A stretch of DNA of 64,000 nt, taken from NCBI GenBank assembly GCA_032158295.1, contig CM063254.1, forward strand, positions 18,242,147-18,306,146. The letters run 5' to 3'. The position numbers were made by a program, and so were the translations under genes. Every line of letters begins with the position of its first letter. The stretch's first letter is position 1. Source of the DNA: Pycnopodia helianthoides (Eukaryota; Echinodermata; Asteroidea; Forcipulatida; Asteriidae). The notes under the pieces are model-generated. The model had not been told where the DNA came from. It searched no databases and was given only the letters and a program-made list of their open reading frames with translations. Positions 11,859-23,328 of the stretch are shown in pieces.

Positions 11859-12605
11859 GAGAGAGAAAAGTTGTCGTGTAAACCCTTGTCCGTTCCTCGC
11901 ATCTAAGATCAAGAGAATTATCTCTGCCACTTTGAAGATGGATGTCGCTATCAACCAATCAAACGTTTTGTTTCTGGCACTGAATGAACGAAACTGGGAT
12001 CGGAGGGTTAAACGCAAACAACAACGGTTGGAAGAGTTGTCAATTTTTTGGATAATAGTTCCGTGAAGTTATCTTTGGTATGATTCTTAAACTGATCTTT
12101 TAACACTCGCAGTGTACTTGAGTGGTGTAGATATATAAACATAGGTAAACCATCTGTGAAGGCCCACATTAGTCCAGCTTTTATCCAACAGTGGAGTAGA
12201 ACTGCGTCATCGTACATTTCTACGTTTAAACATTTTATAAACGCGCCCCCCCCAAGTACACACATTTCCTGTATATGTGTAACTGTAGCGTAGTAGCACA
12301 CGTATTCTTGTGGAGAAATCCTGTTCATGTGTAATTTATAACTTGAGTGTAAAACTTAGGAGTCCGTATACACAATGCATGAATAGTGATATGTATTGCA
12401 AATAATAGTACTTGGAATATCTGTAGTTGACAATTGTACAAGAATCATTAAGTCATAAAAAAAATTATTGAAAAAAAAACTACAAAAAAACCACAAAAAA
12501 CAAACTGATGTATTTAATAATATGTAGGGTTTATGTTTTTCTGATTTTTTGTTTTGTTTTAAATTTGCAATTGAATATTTTGTAGAAAGAAGCTGCAAAT
12601 TTGTG

Positions 12606-12611
12606 AATAAA
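12606..12611 (+). terminator. Candidate distal poly(A) signal of adducin
   Basis: AATAAA in an A/T-rich setting 2.4 kb after the stop. An alternative AATAAA lies at 11478-11483. Confidence 0.4.
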
Positions 12612-12615
12612 AATA

Positions 12616-15600
12616 TTACCATTTCCGTGTATGGGGATGAAGAAACACATACAGTAACACCACAACTGTCAAACGCGACTGCGGGAGGGACATTCCATTT
12701 TGGTGATGGGGGAGAGGGTAGCTAACGTTTTAAAAAATTACAACACTACCTACTTTAAAATGTTGTAAGTAATTTGTGCCTCATTGGTTTTCTGTTTTTG
12801 TTAAACCGCCCCAAACAAGACAATTTGCAAACTGTCGTGTTAGGACGGGATCCATACACCATAGGATGTCAACATTTCTATCTTCTGCTTCAGTCAGCTG
12901 GTCGTGGCAAATAACAAACTAGAAAACTAAAACATCATTAACAAGATTTGGAATGCATAACAGGAAAACTGCTTTTTGCATTTTGTATACTTCAAAACGT
13001 TTCATCATGCGTATATTCTTTTGCCCAAAAATCATATTACTGACAATTTTGGGATTTTTTTACATGATATTTCTAGGGCTACTCGTTGAACAGAATTTGA
13101 CATTCCTTATTACTGTAAATTTCGTTCAATGGTAGAAGATTAGTTGGTAACCGTTCTGTTTGATTAACAGGAAGTAGACGTCAATACGGGGAGCCATGGA
13201 AAACAAAATGGCTACCCAGGGAAATATCTCACATGTAAGCGAAAATTTCAAAAATTACTTCATGACAATAAATTAGTGTAGATGCAAGGGTATGATCTGA
13301 AGTAGCTGTCAGGTTTGACTTCATTCATATTTGAACCTTCGATGTCATACAGTAACAGGACAACACCCATCCAGTGCTGAGGAGGCAAACGGCCCCCCCC
13401 TTGAGCTTATTCCCTGGGCCTTGCCTTGGTGCCCCTTGAAATTAACATTGCCCTCGTACTGGTACCCGTAACTTGTACCAAGCAAAAAGTGCCTTGCCCT
13501 CACAAGAACAAAGTACCAGGCCTGCCAACTAAATTACCCTTTAAAAAAAAACTTTTCAGAAAGAATTTACAAGGGTTGAAGCATGTTGACTGTACCACTT
13601 TTTTTGTCTAAAAAACACTGACAGATGTTTAAAATATATAACTTGCAAATCTAGCTTCAAATTTTTTGACGGTCAAGTTGGACAAGTTGGACTTAACATC
13701 TTCTTTTGTTTATCTACTGGAATATTTTGATCCAACTGTGGTTAGTAATAAGCAGTTATTCTAAAGAATTTTGGCAAAGCATGTATCATATTTTGACTAA
13801 GCGCAGCTTGCTTTTCTGTTAACAACAATTTCTCTAGTTTCACTCAGTTTTTAATGTTTTTTTTTTGTTAACTTTTCGGGTGTTATTTTTCAGGTAAAAT
13901 ACATTTTGAAAGTACTATTTGTTTAAAACAATACTGTAACAAAATGGTAAATCAAATAGTTTGAAATATAGTGCAGTACTTTGTATTAAAAATATTTAGT
14001 TTATTATATCGATTTTTCTTTTGTTCATTTGTTTTGTTGGTAAGAAAAATGAAGTAAATTAACATGCCATTGCCTTGCTTGCATTTGGATGTAAAATTGA
14101 AGTCAAACACCAGTAGAAAACAACATCAATAAAGAGGTACTGACGTATGCTTTAGTTTGTAGGTCAAGACTCATATTTAAAAAAAAATTGTAATGACATG
14201 ATAAGTTGACTGAAAATGTAATTTGATTGCGTCATGTCTAAACTAATTTTTTTTTTTTTAGTTAAACACTTGAATCCTTGGCTAAATTTGGTAAAGATGC
14301 CCAGCAGACAAATTTGCTTAGCGTAAACAGGTCACCAGCCAGAACGGCATGGATGGAATCGTACTTTTCTCTGGTTCGCTGCCAATTTGTGTTTAGCAAT
14401 ACTTTTCTGCTGAGCGGCTTTACAAATTCAGGCCCTGCTTTGATTGGACTAAGTTGATATTTTGTTTCAGTATGTTTTTTGTGTTTGGGGCAAGTGTCGT
14501 ACTGGATCACGAAATACTCAGATCGACGGGAAGGAAAACTAAGAGTAATCATGGCTCTGGTAAAATGAGATCATGTGTTTTTTTGATTTGTAGAAACTTT
14601 TTAACTTTAAAATGACACCTGTAGGTTAATGCTATGTTTAAACACTTATGGTATGTTCAGTAAAATATTTTCCATAAACTACTGAGGGGGAAACTGCAGA
14701 GATTTGTTTGGTAGAATAGCTCGATATTTTTACCTTGCAACATTTACAGGAGGGTCAGCATTAGTCAACCTTTGACCTTTCACCTGTGTGTTTTTATCAT
14801 GCTTACATCTAATAGTAGTGTATCTGTCGAATCTGTGCAGTTTCCCGTTTCATTTTGAAGACATTTTAAACATTAAAGTAACTTCTCGAATCCATTAAAT
14901 GTGTTGCATATCAAAATCTTGAGCAAATATTGACATTTTTGGGGGACTGTAAATGAAATTGAGTGATGTGAAATTTGTCCTTTTTAAAACTTTTTCGGGG
15001 CTTATTTAGATGTATATCGCCATGTCACTGCTGTAGTCTTGTTAGGTGTACTCTTTGTAGATCCCGGTGGAACATTGAGGGCACTTTACAACGATACAGT
15101 TCTTGGGTGTTGAAAACCAAACACGTAGATGATGTCAGAATGCAGTGCACGACTTGCATGTATGATTGATTTGTTCATTTTCGATGATTAGTGTCGGAGT
15201 AAAGCGCCCTCAACTATTGTATTAGGTTTAGTCCGTCTGACGAGAATAATGCCTATAGACTGTTTTGTCACACATTGCTGTCCGCCTAGTGATAGCCATC
15301 TCATTTGATTGATCACTTACTGTGGATAAAGACCCTTATCATGCTGCCACCATTTTGGTTGTGTTCCTTGTATCCGATAACAGCAATGAATGCTAATATT
15401 AATTTTTATAGAAAGGAACCAGACTATTTCTCCTTCCAGCCTCAGTTTGGTTACATTGATGTAAATGGGAGAAAACTAAGATGGCCGCACTATGATAAAG
15501 GTATATAACACTGCAAAGATTATTGAAAAGCAGAGGGTATGTAGGCAAAACGTCGCATGCAAAATACTTGTCCTACATTACTTAAAGACAAAGTACATTA

Positions 15601-16580
15601 TTTGGTATTAATAAGAGGAAAATTGATCAGATTCAACCAGAAAGCTCCCTCATTACAAAGTTCATGCTTGTACCAATCCTCCAGAGAAATATTTTCGGTC
15701 TGAACTGCTGTCGAAATCACTGTTGCTGATTTCAGCTGCTGATTTCAGCTGCGGCATTCGAAAGCAAAACCAGGTGTGATTGTTACCCAAAAGTGAGCAC
15801 CAATTTTGGTAAAACTTTAGGTTGGTTGGATTGTGTCTTTTCTAGAGGATGGAAATCAAATGTTACTCTTCCCATCCCCCAATATCCAATGATGTACTTT
15901 TCCTTTGAGTTTAAATGGAGATCACGTTTCCTGAATCTATCTGTAATAAATCTGTCTCCGTTTGTAATATTTTTCCCAGACTTGTGAAATGAAACATCGC
16001 CTGAAGGAATGCCATTTGTTGAAGACATGCGGGGCGTTTGAATACAAATGTCAGTAATTTGTTGACTTCGCCTATATTTTAGACCTGCCAAATGTGAACT
16101 ATGTATACGAATCCAACATTTACACTTTGCTCAGTGGGTCAAAACTTCTTGTGGGTCAAACAATTCAAGAAACGTGGTCTCCATGGAAACACTCCGTCTA
16201 TAGGTAGTTTGGGGGCAGAGTGTTCCCACTCCAATGTCGATCTCTTTGTAGCCTTGGTAGACGTGTGTTTGCGTGTCTGAGTGGCCGTGTGAATCAAAAA
16301 ACCCTTTCTTCCTCAAGGTCTTATTAGTTCTTAGTTTTATTCTCTCCCTTTGCTAAATAGTGGCGATGTGGTGGCATGGTGTACTGGAGCCGTTAAAAAA
16401 TATTAATGATTAAACAGAAATAAAAACATGGTCCCTGTACAGATGGACTAGCAATTTCTTTGTTTGTTGTAAAGTTTGTGCTTGAGAATTGTTTTCTTTT
16501 GAATAGGTCAAGTCAAAGGCAATGCATGAGGGGAGCCGCTTTTGTTTTTAAAGCTTAAATACGAACTTGAGAATTAGGAC
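12616..16580. other. Gene-poor intergenic stretch
   Basis: A/T-rich intergenic DNA. It includes a degenerate GGGCCCAATTTCATAGAG-type element near 14262-14440 and one exon-like segment at 15408-15501. I see no recognisable protein family on either strand. Confidence 0.5.
15408..15501 (+). other. Orphan exon-like segment
   Basis: An open stretch framed by an acceptor (TTTTTATAG) and a donor (AAAG|GTATAT). It reads EPDYFSFQPQFGY then IDVNGRKLRWPHYDKG, with ordinary amino-acid composition unlike the surrounding A/T-rich noise. I recognise no family and find no partner exons. Confidence 0.2.
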
Positions 16581-16587
16581 AAAAATT

Positions 16588-17875
16588 GAAAACATCACAA
16601 GGGGTAAGTCCAACATATTTATTAAATTTGGGCCAAATATTGAAAAAAATCACAAGGGGTAAGTCCAACATATTATTAAATTTGGGCCAAATATTGAAAA
16701 AAATCACAATGGGTAAGTCCAGCATTTTCATTAAACTTTTTGCAAAAAATTGAAAAAAATTACAAGGGGTAAGTCAAGCATTTTCATTAAATTTTGGCAA
16801 AAAATTGAAATAAATTACAAGGGGTAAGTCCAGCATTTTCATCAGATTTCTGCAAAAAATTGAAAAAAATAACAAGGGGCAAGTCCAGCAATTTCATTAA
16901 ATTTTGGCAAAAAATTGGAAAAAATCACAACGGGTAAGTCCAGCATATTTATTAAATTTGGGCCAAATATTGAAAAAAAATCACAAGGTGTAAGTCCAGC
17001 ATTTTCATTAAATTTTGGCAAAAAATTGAAATAAATCACAAGGGGTAAGTCCAGCATATTAATTAAATTTGGGCCAAAAAATTGAAAACATCACAAGGGT
17101 AAGTCCAGCTTTTTCATCAAAAAATTGAAATAAATCACAAGGGGTAAGTCCAGCATATTAATTAAATTTGGGCCAAAAAATTGAAAACATCACAAGGGGT
17201 AAGTCCAGCTTTTTCATCAAAAAATTGAAAAAAATCACAAGGGGTAAGTCCAGCATATTTATTAAATTTTGGCAAAAAGTTGAAATAAATCACAAGGGGT
17301 AAGTCCAGCATTTTCATTAAATTTTGGCAAAAAATTGGAAAAAATCACAAGGGGTAAGTCCAGCATATTTATTAAATTTGGGCCAAAAAATTGGAAAAAA
17401 TCACAAGGGGTAAGTCCAGCATATTTATTAAATTTGGGCCAAAAAATTGAAAAAATCACAAGGGGTAAGTCCAGCTTTTTCATCAAAAAATTGAAAAAAA
17501 TCGAAAAAATCACAAGGGGTAAGTCCAGCATTTTCATTAAATTTTGGCCCAAAAATTGAAAAAAATCACAAGGGGTAAGTCCAGCATTTTCATTAAATTT
17601 TGGCTAAAAAATTGAAAAAAATCACAAGGGGTAAGTCCAGCATAAAAATCACAAGGGGTAGTAAGTCCAGCATAATTATTAAATGTTGGCCAAAAAATTT
17701 GAAAAAAAAATCACAAGGGAGTAAGTCCAGCATTTTCATAAAATTAAGGCCAAATGTTGAAAGAAATCACAAGAGGTAAGTCCAGCATATTGATTAAATT
17801 TCTGCCAAATATTAAAAAAAAAAAAATCACAAGGGGTAAATCCAGCATTTTCATTAAATTTATGCCAAACATATT
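16588..17875. repeat. Minisatellite, unit about 55 bp, about 23 units
   Basis: Direct repeats of a unit containing ATCACAAGGGGTAAGTCCAG, then CAT(A/T)TTNATTAAATTT and GGCCAAAAATTGAAAA. Some units are short, lacking the ATTAAATTTGGGCC part, so the array is a mix of about 40-bp and 55-bp units. The open frames on both strands here come from the periodicity and are not genes. Every unit carries GGTAAGT, a 5' splice-site match on the + strand. Confidence 0.95.
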
Positions 17876-17894
17876 TGTGATACATCGTGTATGT

Positions 17895-18150
17895 GTAATC
17901 TTTGTTCATATATAATCATTATTTATATAAAACCGTTATTTATAAATAATCATTATATATAAATAATCATTATTTATATATAATAATTAATTATATAAAA
18001 CTGTTATTTATAAATAATCATTATTTATAAATAATCATTATTTATATATAATAATTATTTATATAAAACTGTTATTTATAAATAACCATTATTTATATAT
18101 AATCATTATTTACATATAATCATTATTATATAAAACCGTTATTTATACAA
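17895..18150. repeat. AT-rich tandem array
   Basis: Repeats of about 20-40 bp built from ATAATCATTATTTATATA and AAAACTGTTATTTATAA, immediately after the 55-bp minisatellite. Confidence 0.85.
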
Positions 18151-18317
18151 CAGCAGATTTTCTGCCACATGCATTTTGGGGTAAGACTTTCTGTTCATTC
18201 CAAATGACATTTCATGTAATTTTACTTCGCCACAGTTTAAAGGGGGCAAGTCTTGATGTTCATTCCTTCGACATTTCAAGAAATTTTTGCCAGCAGTGAC
18301 CTTTTGGCCGAGACCCA

Positions 18318-18475
18318 ACCTTAACCCTAACACAACTGCCTAGACGATAAACCCTTGCAAGGGTCAGGGTTAAGGTTTAGGGTAAGGGTTACATGTAGGG
18401 TTGTGGTTAAGATTAGGGCAAGGTTATCCTAACCTTGCCATAATCTTAACCCCAACCCTACATTGCCATAATCGT
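18318..18475. repeat. Degenerate telomere-like motif region with a hairpin
   Basis: Variants of TTAGGG/TAACCC (GGGTTAAGG, TTTAGGGTAAGGG, CTTAACCCTAAC) occur on both strands. The part from about 18395 to 18463 is an imperfect inverted repeat (TGTAGGGTTGTGG...CCCAACCCTACA). Confidence 0.7.
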
Positions 18476-18710
18476 TGTGCCAACATTTAGGCATGTAATG
18501 GTTAGAGTTTGGGCAAGGGCTAGCAGGCTTCAATTTCATGGAGGCAACAGAGGCAATTGCCTCCATGCCCCTGGCTATTGCCTATAATGTGCCCCTTGAA
18601 ACATTCCAATCCAAATTTACAATTTCCACACAAGGGTGCCCCTTAACGAAAGGGAAAATGCCTTGGTGCCCTTGTCCTTTCAAGAGCGAAGCATCGGGCT
18701 CGAGTACTGG

Positions 18711-18848
18711 GGGCCGATTTCACAAAGAGATAAGACTAGTCTTATCTGAAGTTAAGACCAGTGACTGGTCGTAACTTAAGACTAGTCCTATCTCTTAGCA
18801 TTGCCTAGGACTAGTCCTAAGTTAGGGAGAGTTTTGTGAAATCGACCC
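18711..18848. mobile_element. Short MITE, 138 bp
   Basis: Terminal inverted repeat GGGYCGATTTCACAAA at both ends, with internal palindromic ACTAGTC/GACTAGT words. Non-coding. Confidence 0.8.
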
Positions 18849-20705
18849 TAGGTATGGATAAGGGTTAGACTTGGTACACAAACAAAATTATACCACAGCA
18901 GTTACAGATGTCAGTCACTAGGGTCTGCAGATTTTATTGTTTTTGTCAACAGAGTCCATGTAATGGTTTGACTAATGAATGCCATGTGACCTACAATCCT
19001 CCAATCAAATGACAAGGACCTACTTGTACAGTTGAGCGTACTTTTGTACAAAGATGCTTTGCATTATTAACACACAAGAAGTAGACAGGTGACTAACAAT
19101 GCCAGGAATAGATCTACACCAATTGATGCATAGATCATGTGTATAAATTTGAATAACAAGGCTCAAAAGACCCTGGGGCTTGTAGCTCAAAATGGATCGG
19201 AAATTTTTGTACCAGACTAGAGTCAAAATGAGAGAAAACTTCCTCATTCCTGACAAATGCATTTGAAAGGTTTTTTTTTAACAATGATTGTAAGAGAGGA
19301 ACACATGTAAGAGAGGATTTATCTCTTTGGATTTAAGTATACTTCCATTTCTCAACAGAACTTAAAGTATTTTTTCAGACTCAAAGTCAACATTATTAGA
19401 ACATAATTTGTTTCTGTCCAAGATATTACACAGTGAGTACATTGTTATTCAATTGAAAAAACACAAGACCGCCGGACTTGTCCAGTCTCAAGTTTTACTG
19501 GCCCGACACTAACCCCACTGGCATGTGGTCCAGTGTAGAATTTGAGCCCTAAATACCGTCCGGTACAATGACTTGCTTTAGTGACAGATTACCGCTTAAC
19601 TATAGAAAGCTGCTATGTGACATGGTTCCAGGCAAGCTTTTGCGTAGTTACATGTCGTAAGAGACGGCGAACACCTACACAATTCTGGATGGGTAGGTAT
19701 ACACATTCAAACCGAGGACCTATAACAAAAAGTTCAATAGGGTCCCCAGTTGGGGAAAGTTCCCTAGTTGGGAAGTCTGTCTTTTTCTACAGATACATGT
19801 ATTTTCACATTAAATGTACCACCAGTGTCCGACCTGGTTCCTCCCATCAGGGTGTTTGAGCTTGAAACTGCGCTTTCTGCTTCTTCTCACCCATACACTC
19901 TTTGCTTTGCTGAGATGTAGAACAAAGAGCCATTCCAACAGCTTTATTGCACGTACTGCATCGCTTTGGAACCCCTTGCTCGGTGCATGTTTCCCTCCAT
20001 CCTACAATCTAATTTGTTTAAAGAGGAAAATCAATTCTTAACTACAGCTCCCCGAGTTATTTCATCGCCCGTTTTTGTAGCCCCTTTAATACCAAAAGTG
20101 GCTTTAAGCCTTGTTCGGGGCAAAATTGCATAATAAAAAAATATGTATTAAAAAAATGAACAACCAATGGGAGCGAATGCCAAAAAGTTAGTGTACAAAT
20201 GAGGGCCAAACGGAGGCCCCTGATCACAGACTGTTTACACACTAGGGTGAATGTGTTTGGCACTGTGCCAGGAGGTTGCTACAGTATACAAAAGCTTGCC
20301 CTGAACCACGTCACAACTGTCCAAGGAATTCAAAATTTAGGAGACAAAGCACGTCATGTAAAAAGTGTATTCAAATCTAGCCGGCAAATGGCCTTTTTCT
20401 GTACCAACACTTGATTCCCTCTGTATGCAAATTCTTTTATGCAAAGAGAAATTGGGCAATAAGTGATCTATGACCATACTGGTTTGATGACAGCAAAAGT
20501 TCTTGCAAAAAAGGGGTTTTTTATATAATAAATTGCTAAAGAGAGAAATAAAAAATTAGTACATACATATTGTTTTTGTTTTTAAATATTTAACAAAACA
20601 TTCTATTGATACATTGCTAAGTTCAAAAAAAACAAAACCCGCTGATGGGTTACCAGCCAAATATGACAGGTACGGCACAATGCTGAGGACGGGTTCCCTG
20701 CTTAA
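18849..20705. other. Intergenic, nothing recognised
   Basis: No protein family or RNA gene seen on either strand. Short open frames here have no recognisable motif. Confidence 0.5.
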
Positions 20706-21098
20706 AGGACATTACAGAATTGGTAAGAAAAAAACTTATATACTGTGATCAAAAATATACTTTTTGATCACAGATTTACATAAATTTACACGGTCTAATG
20801 ATGATGATAGTAGAAAACATCCCTTGGAATATTTCTGTCTGAAATGCCATAATTGGTGAGAAATAAATAAACTTATTTTCCGATTGGAGTTTATCGCTCA
20901 GTGAGCGTTTTATTCATTTGTTGAATCTATATGATTTCATGCAAATGTGTAATCTGTTTTTCACTATTTTCTCGTGACCCAGATGGCCGATCGATCTCAA
21001 ATTTCTACAGGTTTGTCAGTTTATGTATATGGTGGATTATATAAAGTGCTTACACTGCAGACTGTTTTGTTAGCAAAAACCAATTCTGTAATGTTCCT
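20706..21098 (-). mobile_element. TTAA-flanked MITE family A, copy 2
   Basis: Same family as 319-704 but inverted. TTAA occurs at 20702-20705 and 21099-21102. One base is missing in the left terminus (AGGACATTACAG). Confidence 0.85.
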
Positions 21099-22759
21099 TT
21101 AACTCTGCTTAAAAAATAACTTAGTGAAGCATGTAAATTAGCCGCACCCAATGTCTTGGCTCTGCTTTATAGGCAGGGTATACTTTTTAGTAATTGTCAA
21201 AGACCAGTAATAGTGTGATGGCCTCCAGTTTCGAGTTTAGTAGTGTCTTTCTTACAAGGGTTACAAGAGGCTAGCCTTTTGGAAACACGCCATTTGGGTA
21301 ATGAAGATCGAAACGCGAGGCCAATAGCATTTTTTTGCAGCTAAAGCGATGATGAAATCGTCGTCTGCTTAGTGCTATAAGGTCGTTAATTGCAATTTCA
21401 AATCCGTACTGATCAAAAGGTTGTTAAGTGAAAAATGCAAATAAGTTGGAAAAATAAATAAGAATCCACAAGTAAATCTTTTCTTAGAAACTGAATGTTT
21501 CTTTTTGCCAAACTTAGTTTTGGAGACCACTCTTGATCAATAAACTCCATTTGCCAGGAGCTCCAAAATATGCAAAACCAATTTGATAAAATCCATACAA
21601 ACTGCACTAACGACCTTACAGTTCTAAGCCGACGAAATGCAGTCATGCACAGCACAGAGGATGGACCTGCACCAATGTACAACCTTCCCTCTGACCTCCA
21701 CAACAGTGACGTCACATGCATTAAGGTCTACACAGGAGGTTTGCAATACAGTGCCCCCCCCCTCTATAGTTTACCCCAGGGCGGGCATACGACCAGAAAA
21801 GGATTGACTAAATAAAATCTCACTCGTAACTCGACCGCCCACTGGCAGCTTGGGGGCCTGATAGGACCGGGCTGCTTTGCTAACCCGAGACAAACTTTAA
21901 AAATTGTCAGGTGTCAGCGCTGCATGAGGACAAAACTTGTCAACATTTTCCCCATGATACACAGAGAATACTGTAGAGGGCGCTCTGTTAATGTGAATTG
22001 CCCTGAAACTCAATGCTTCTTATACTCAAAGGTAGAGTCATAGACTGTTTTTTGTCAACGTAATGCTGTTATATACTGTAGGCAATAATTATCAAGAAAG
22101 ACACTTCTGAAAATTTTTAGCTGTCTACTTGCTGAGAAAACAGCAAAAAATCTGTAGAGGTATTTTCGACAAGAACATCGTATCCAGCGAGGTGATAGCG
22201 GGTACCAACCGCATCTCTGGCCGTAGCATTCGCGAACAAATACCACGGATGTTTGAATTTTCAGGCAACCCTCAAAAACCTGAGAGACGATTCAAGCATG
22301 AATCGTTTCTCAGATTCAAATGTTTGTGGAAGAAAATTCTGCCTAACCATATATCACTTTGAGGCGAATCCTTACTCAAAATAGTTTATACTATTAACAG
22401 CTGCAGTGCTTCTCACCAAGTGAGTGTATATGGTCATTCAATTTTTTAACCAATCTAAAAGCCTACCTTTATAAATGTATTAGTTGTTGGTGTTGGAGCA
22501 AAAACTGATGTGACTTTCACACTAGACTTTACACGACAAGTAATATTTGAAAACTACACAAGTGGCATACCTTGCTACACATAACTAGGACGTACACATC
22601 GGCGCCGAGACACATTTTTGTTGTTGCAATGATAAGGAGATTTACTCGTTTTCCACTCACAGCTTTCAAATCAATTCATCCATGTGTATCCATCACATCC
22701 ATCTCTCGATTACGCAGCAACTGGGTATTTCAGCACAATGAGGGCGCTTCCTTGCCCGC
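21099..22759. other. Intergenic repeats downstream of ABRAXAS
   Basis: Holds a family B start fragment near 21173-21215 and a worn family B copy near 22080-22450. No gene seen. The ABRAXAS 3' UTR should lie in its right part, but I could not fix a poly(A) site. Confidence 0.5.
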
Positions 22760-23328
22760 TCAGAATGTAGGAGATGCAGAGTTCATGGGGCGAGGAGAGC
22801 TCGACTCCTCCTCCGATGTTGCACTTCCCCTCGACGGGGACGAGCCGCTTAAATCCATCGAGTTCCAGCCCCTGTTTTTGGTGGGGGTCCCCCTCGGCTC
22901 AACCTCAGTCCTGGTTTTGTCCCAGGAGTGAGCCCTCGTGGAACGGGGACCCTCAACTGGCCTCAGCTCTTCCCCGACGAGGCTCGTTGTTTTCTGTATA
23001 GACCGCTTCATGTCTTTCAAAAGTCCTGCAAACGGATCTTTACTGACCGTTTCCCCGGGTGATACAACTTTAACTTTCGGTGCGTCGGCTTGTGTTTTAC
23101 CCGAGGTACTGGACGCGGTGGTCTTTAATACACGGTCTGCAACAAGGAGGCTGGGGGCAGGGGGTTTGGATGTTTTCACTTGAGCTGCGCTGGACGTTGA
23201 GAGGCTGACGGATGCTGCTAATGGTAGGAGACAAGGTGCTGGATTGTCGAGTGGCTTTGGGTGGTGAATAACAGCCTTTGGTAGAACATGTACTGGAATG
23301 TCGCCAACGTCATCTGCATCTGGAAGAA
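22760..23328 (-). CDS. ABRAXAS1: ABRAXAS last exon with SPTF tail
   Basis: 188 codons plus stop TGA, acceptor CTGTCTTAG. A disordered Ser/Pro/Lys-rich tail ends PMNSASPTF. The SxSPTF spacing equals that of the two phosphorylated serines near the end of human ABRAXAS1. Confidence 0.93.

Larger units (their letters stand above)
10161..12615 (+). other. ADD: Probable 3' UTR of adducin
   Basis: About 2.4 kb with no coding signal follows the adducin stop. AATAAA hexamers occur at 11478-11483 and 12606-12611; the second fits a distal poly(A) site. The region holds a G-rich (GGGGA)n run near 11817-11858, preceded by a cluster of CATGTG/CATGTC words from about 11690 to 11810, and several A/T-rich stretches. 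The UTR extent is inferred and no transcript evidence is available. Confidence 0.5.

Noticed and set aside
13197..13235. Possible first exon (ATG...CAT then GTAAGC)
   Set aside because: Thirteen codons with a donor-like end but no family similarity and no partner exon; too weak.
16842..17559. Open frames on both strands in the minisatellite that look like repeat proteins
   Set aside because: They follow the 55-bp periodicity and A/T-rich composition, appear on both strands, and have no start context or splice pattern.
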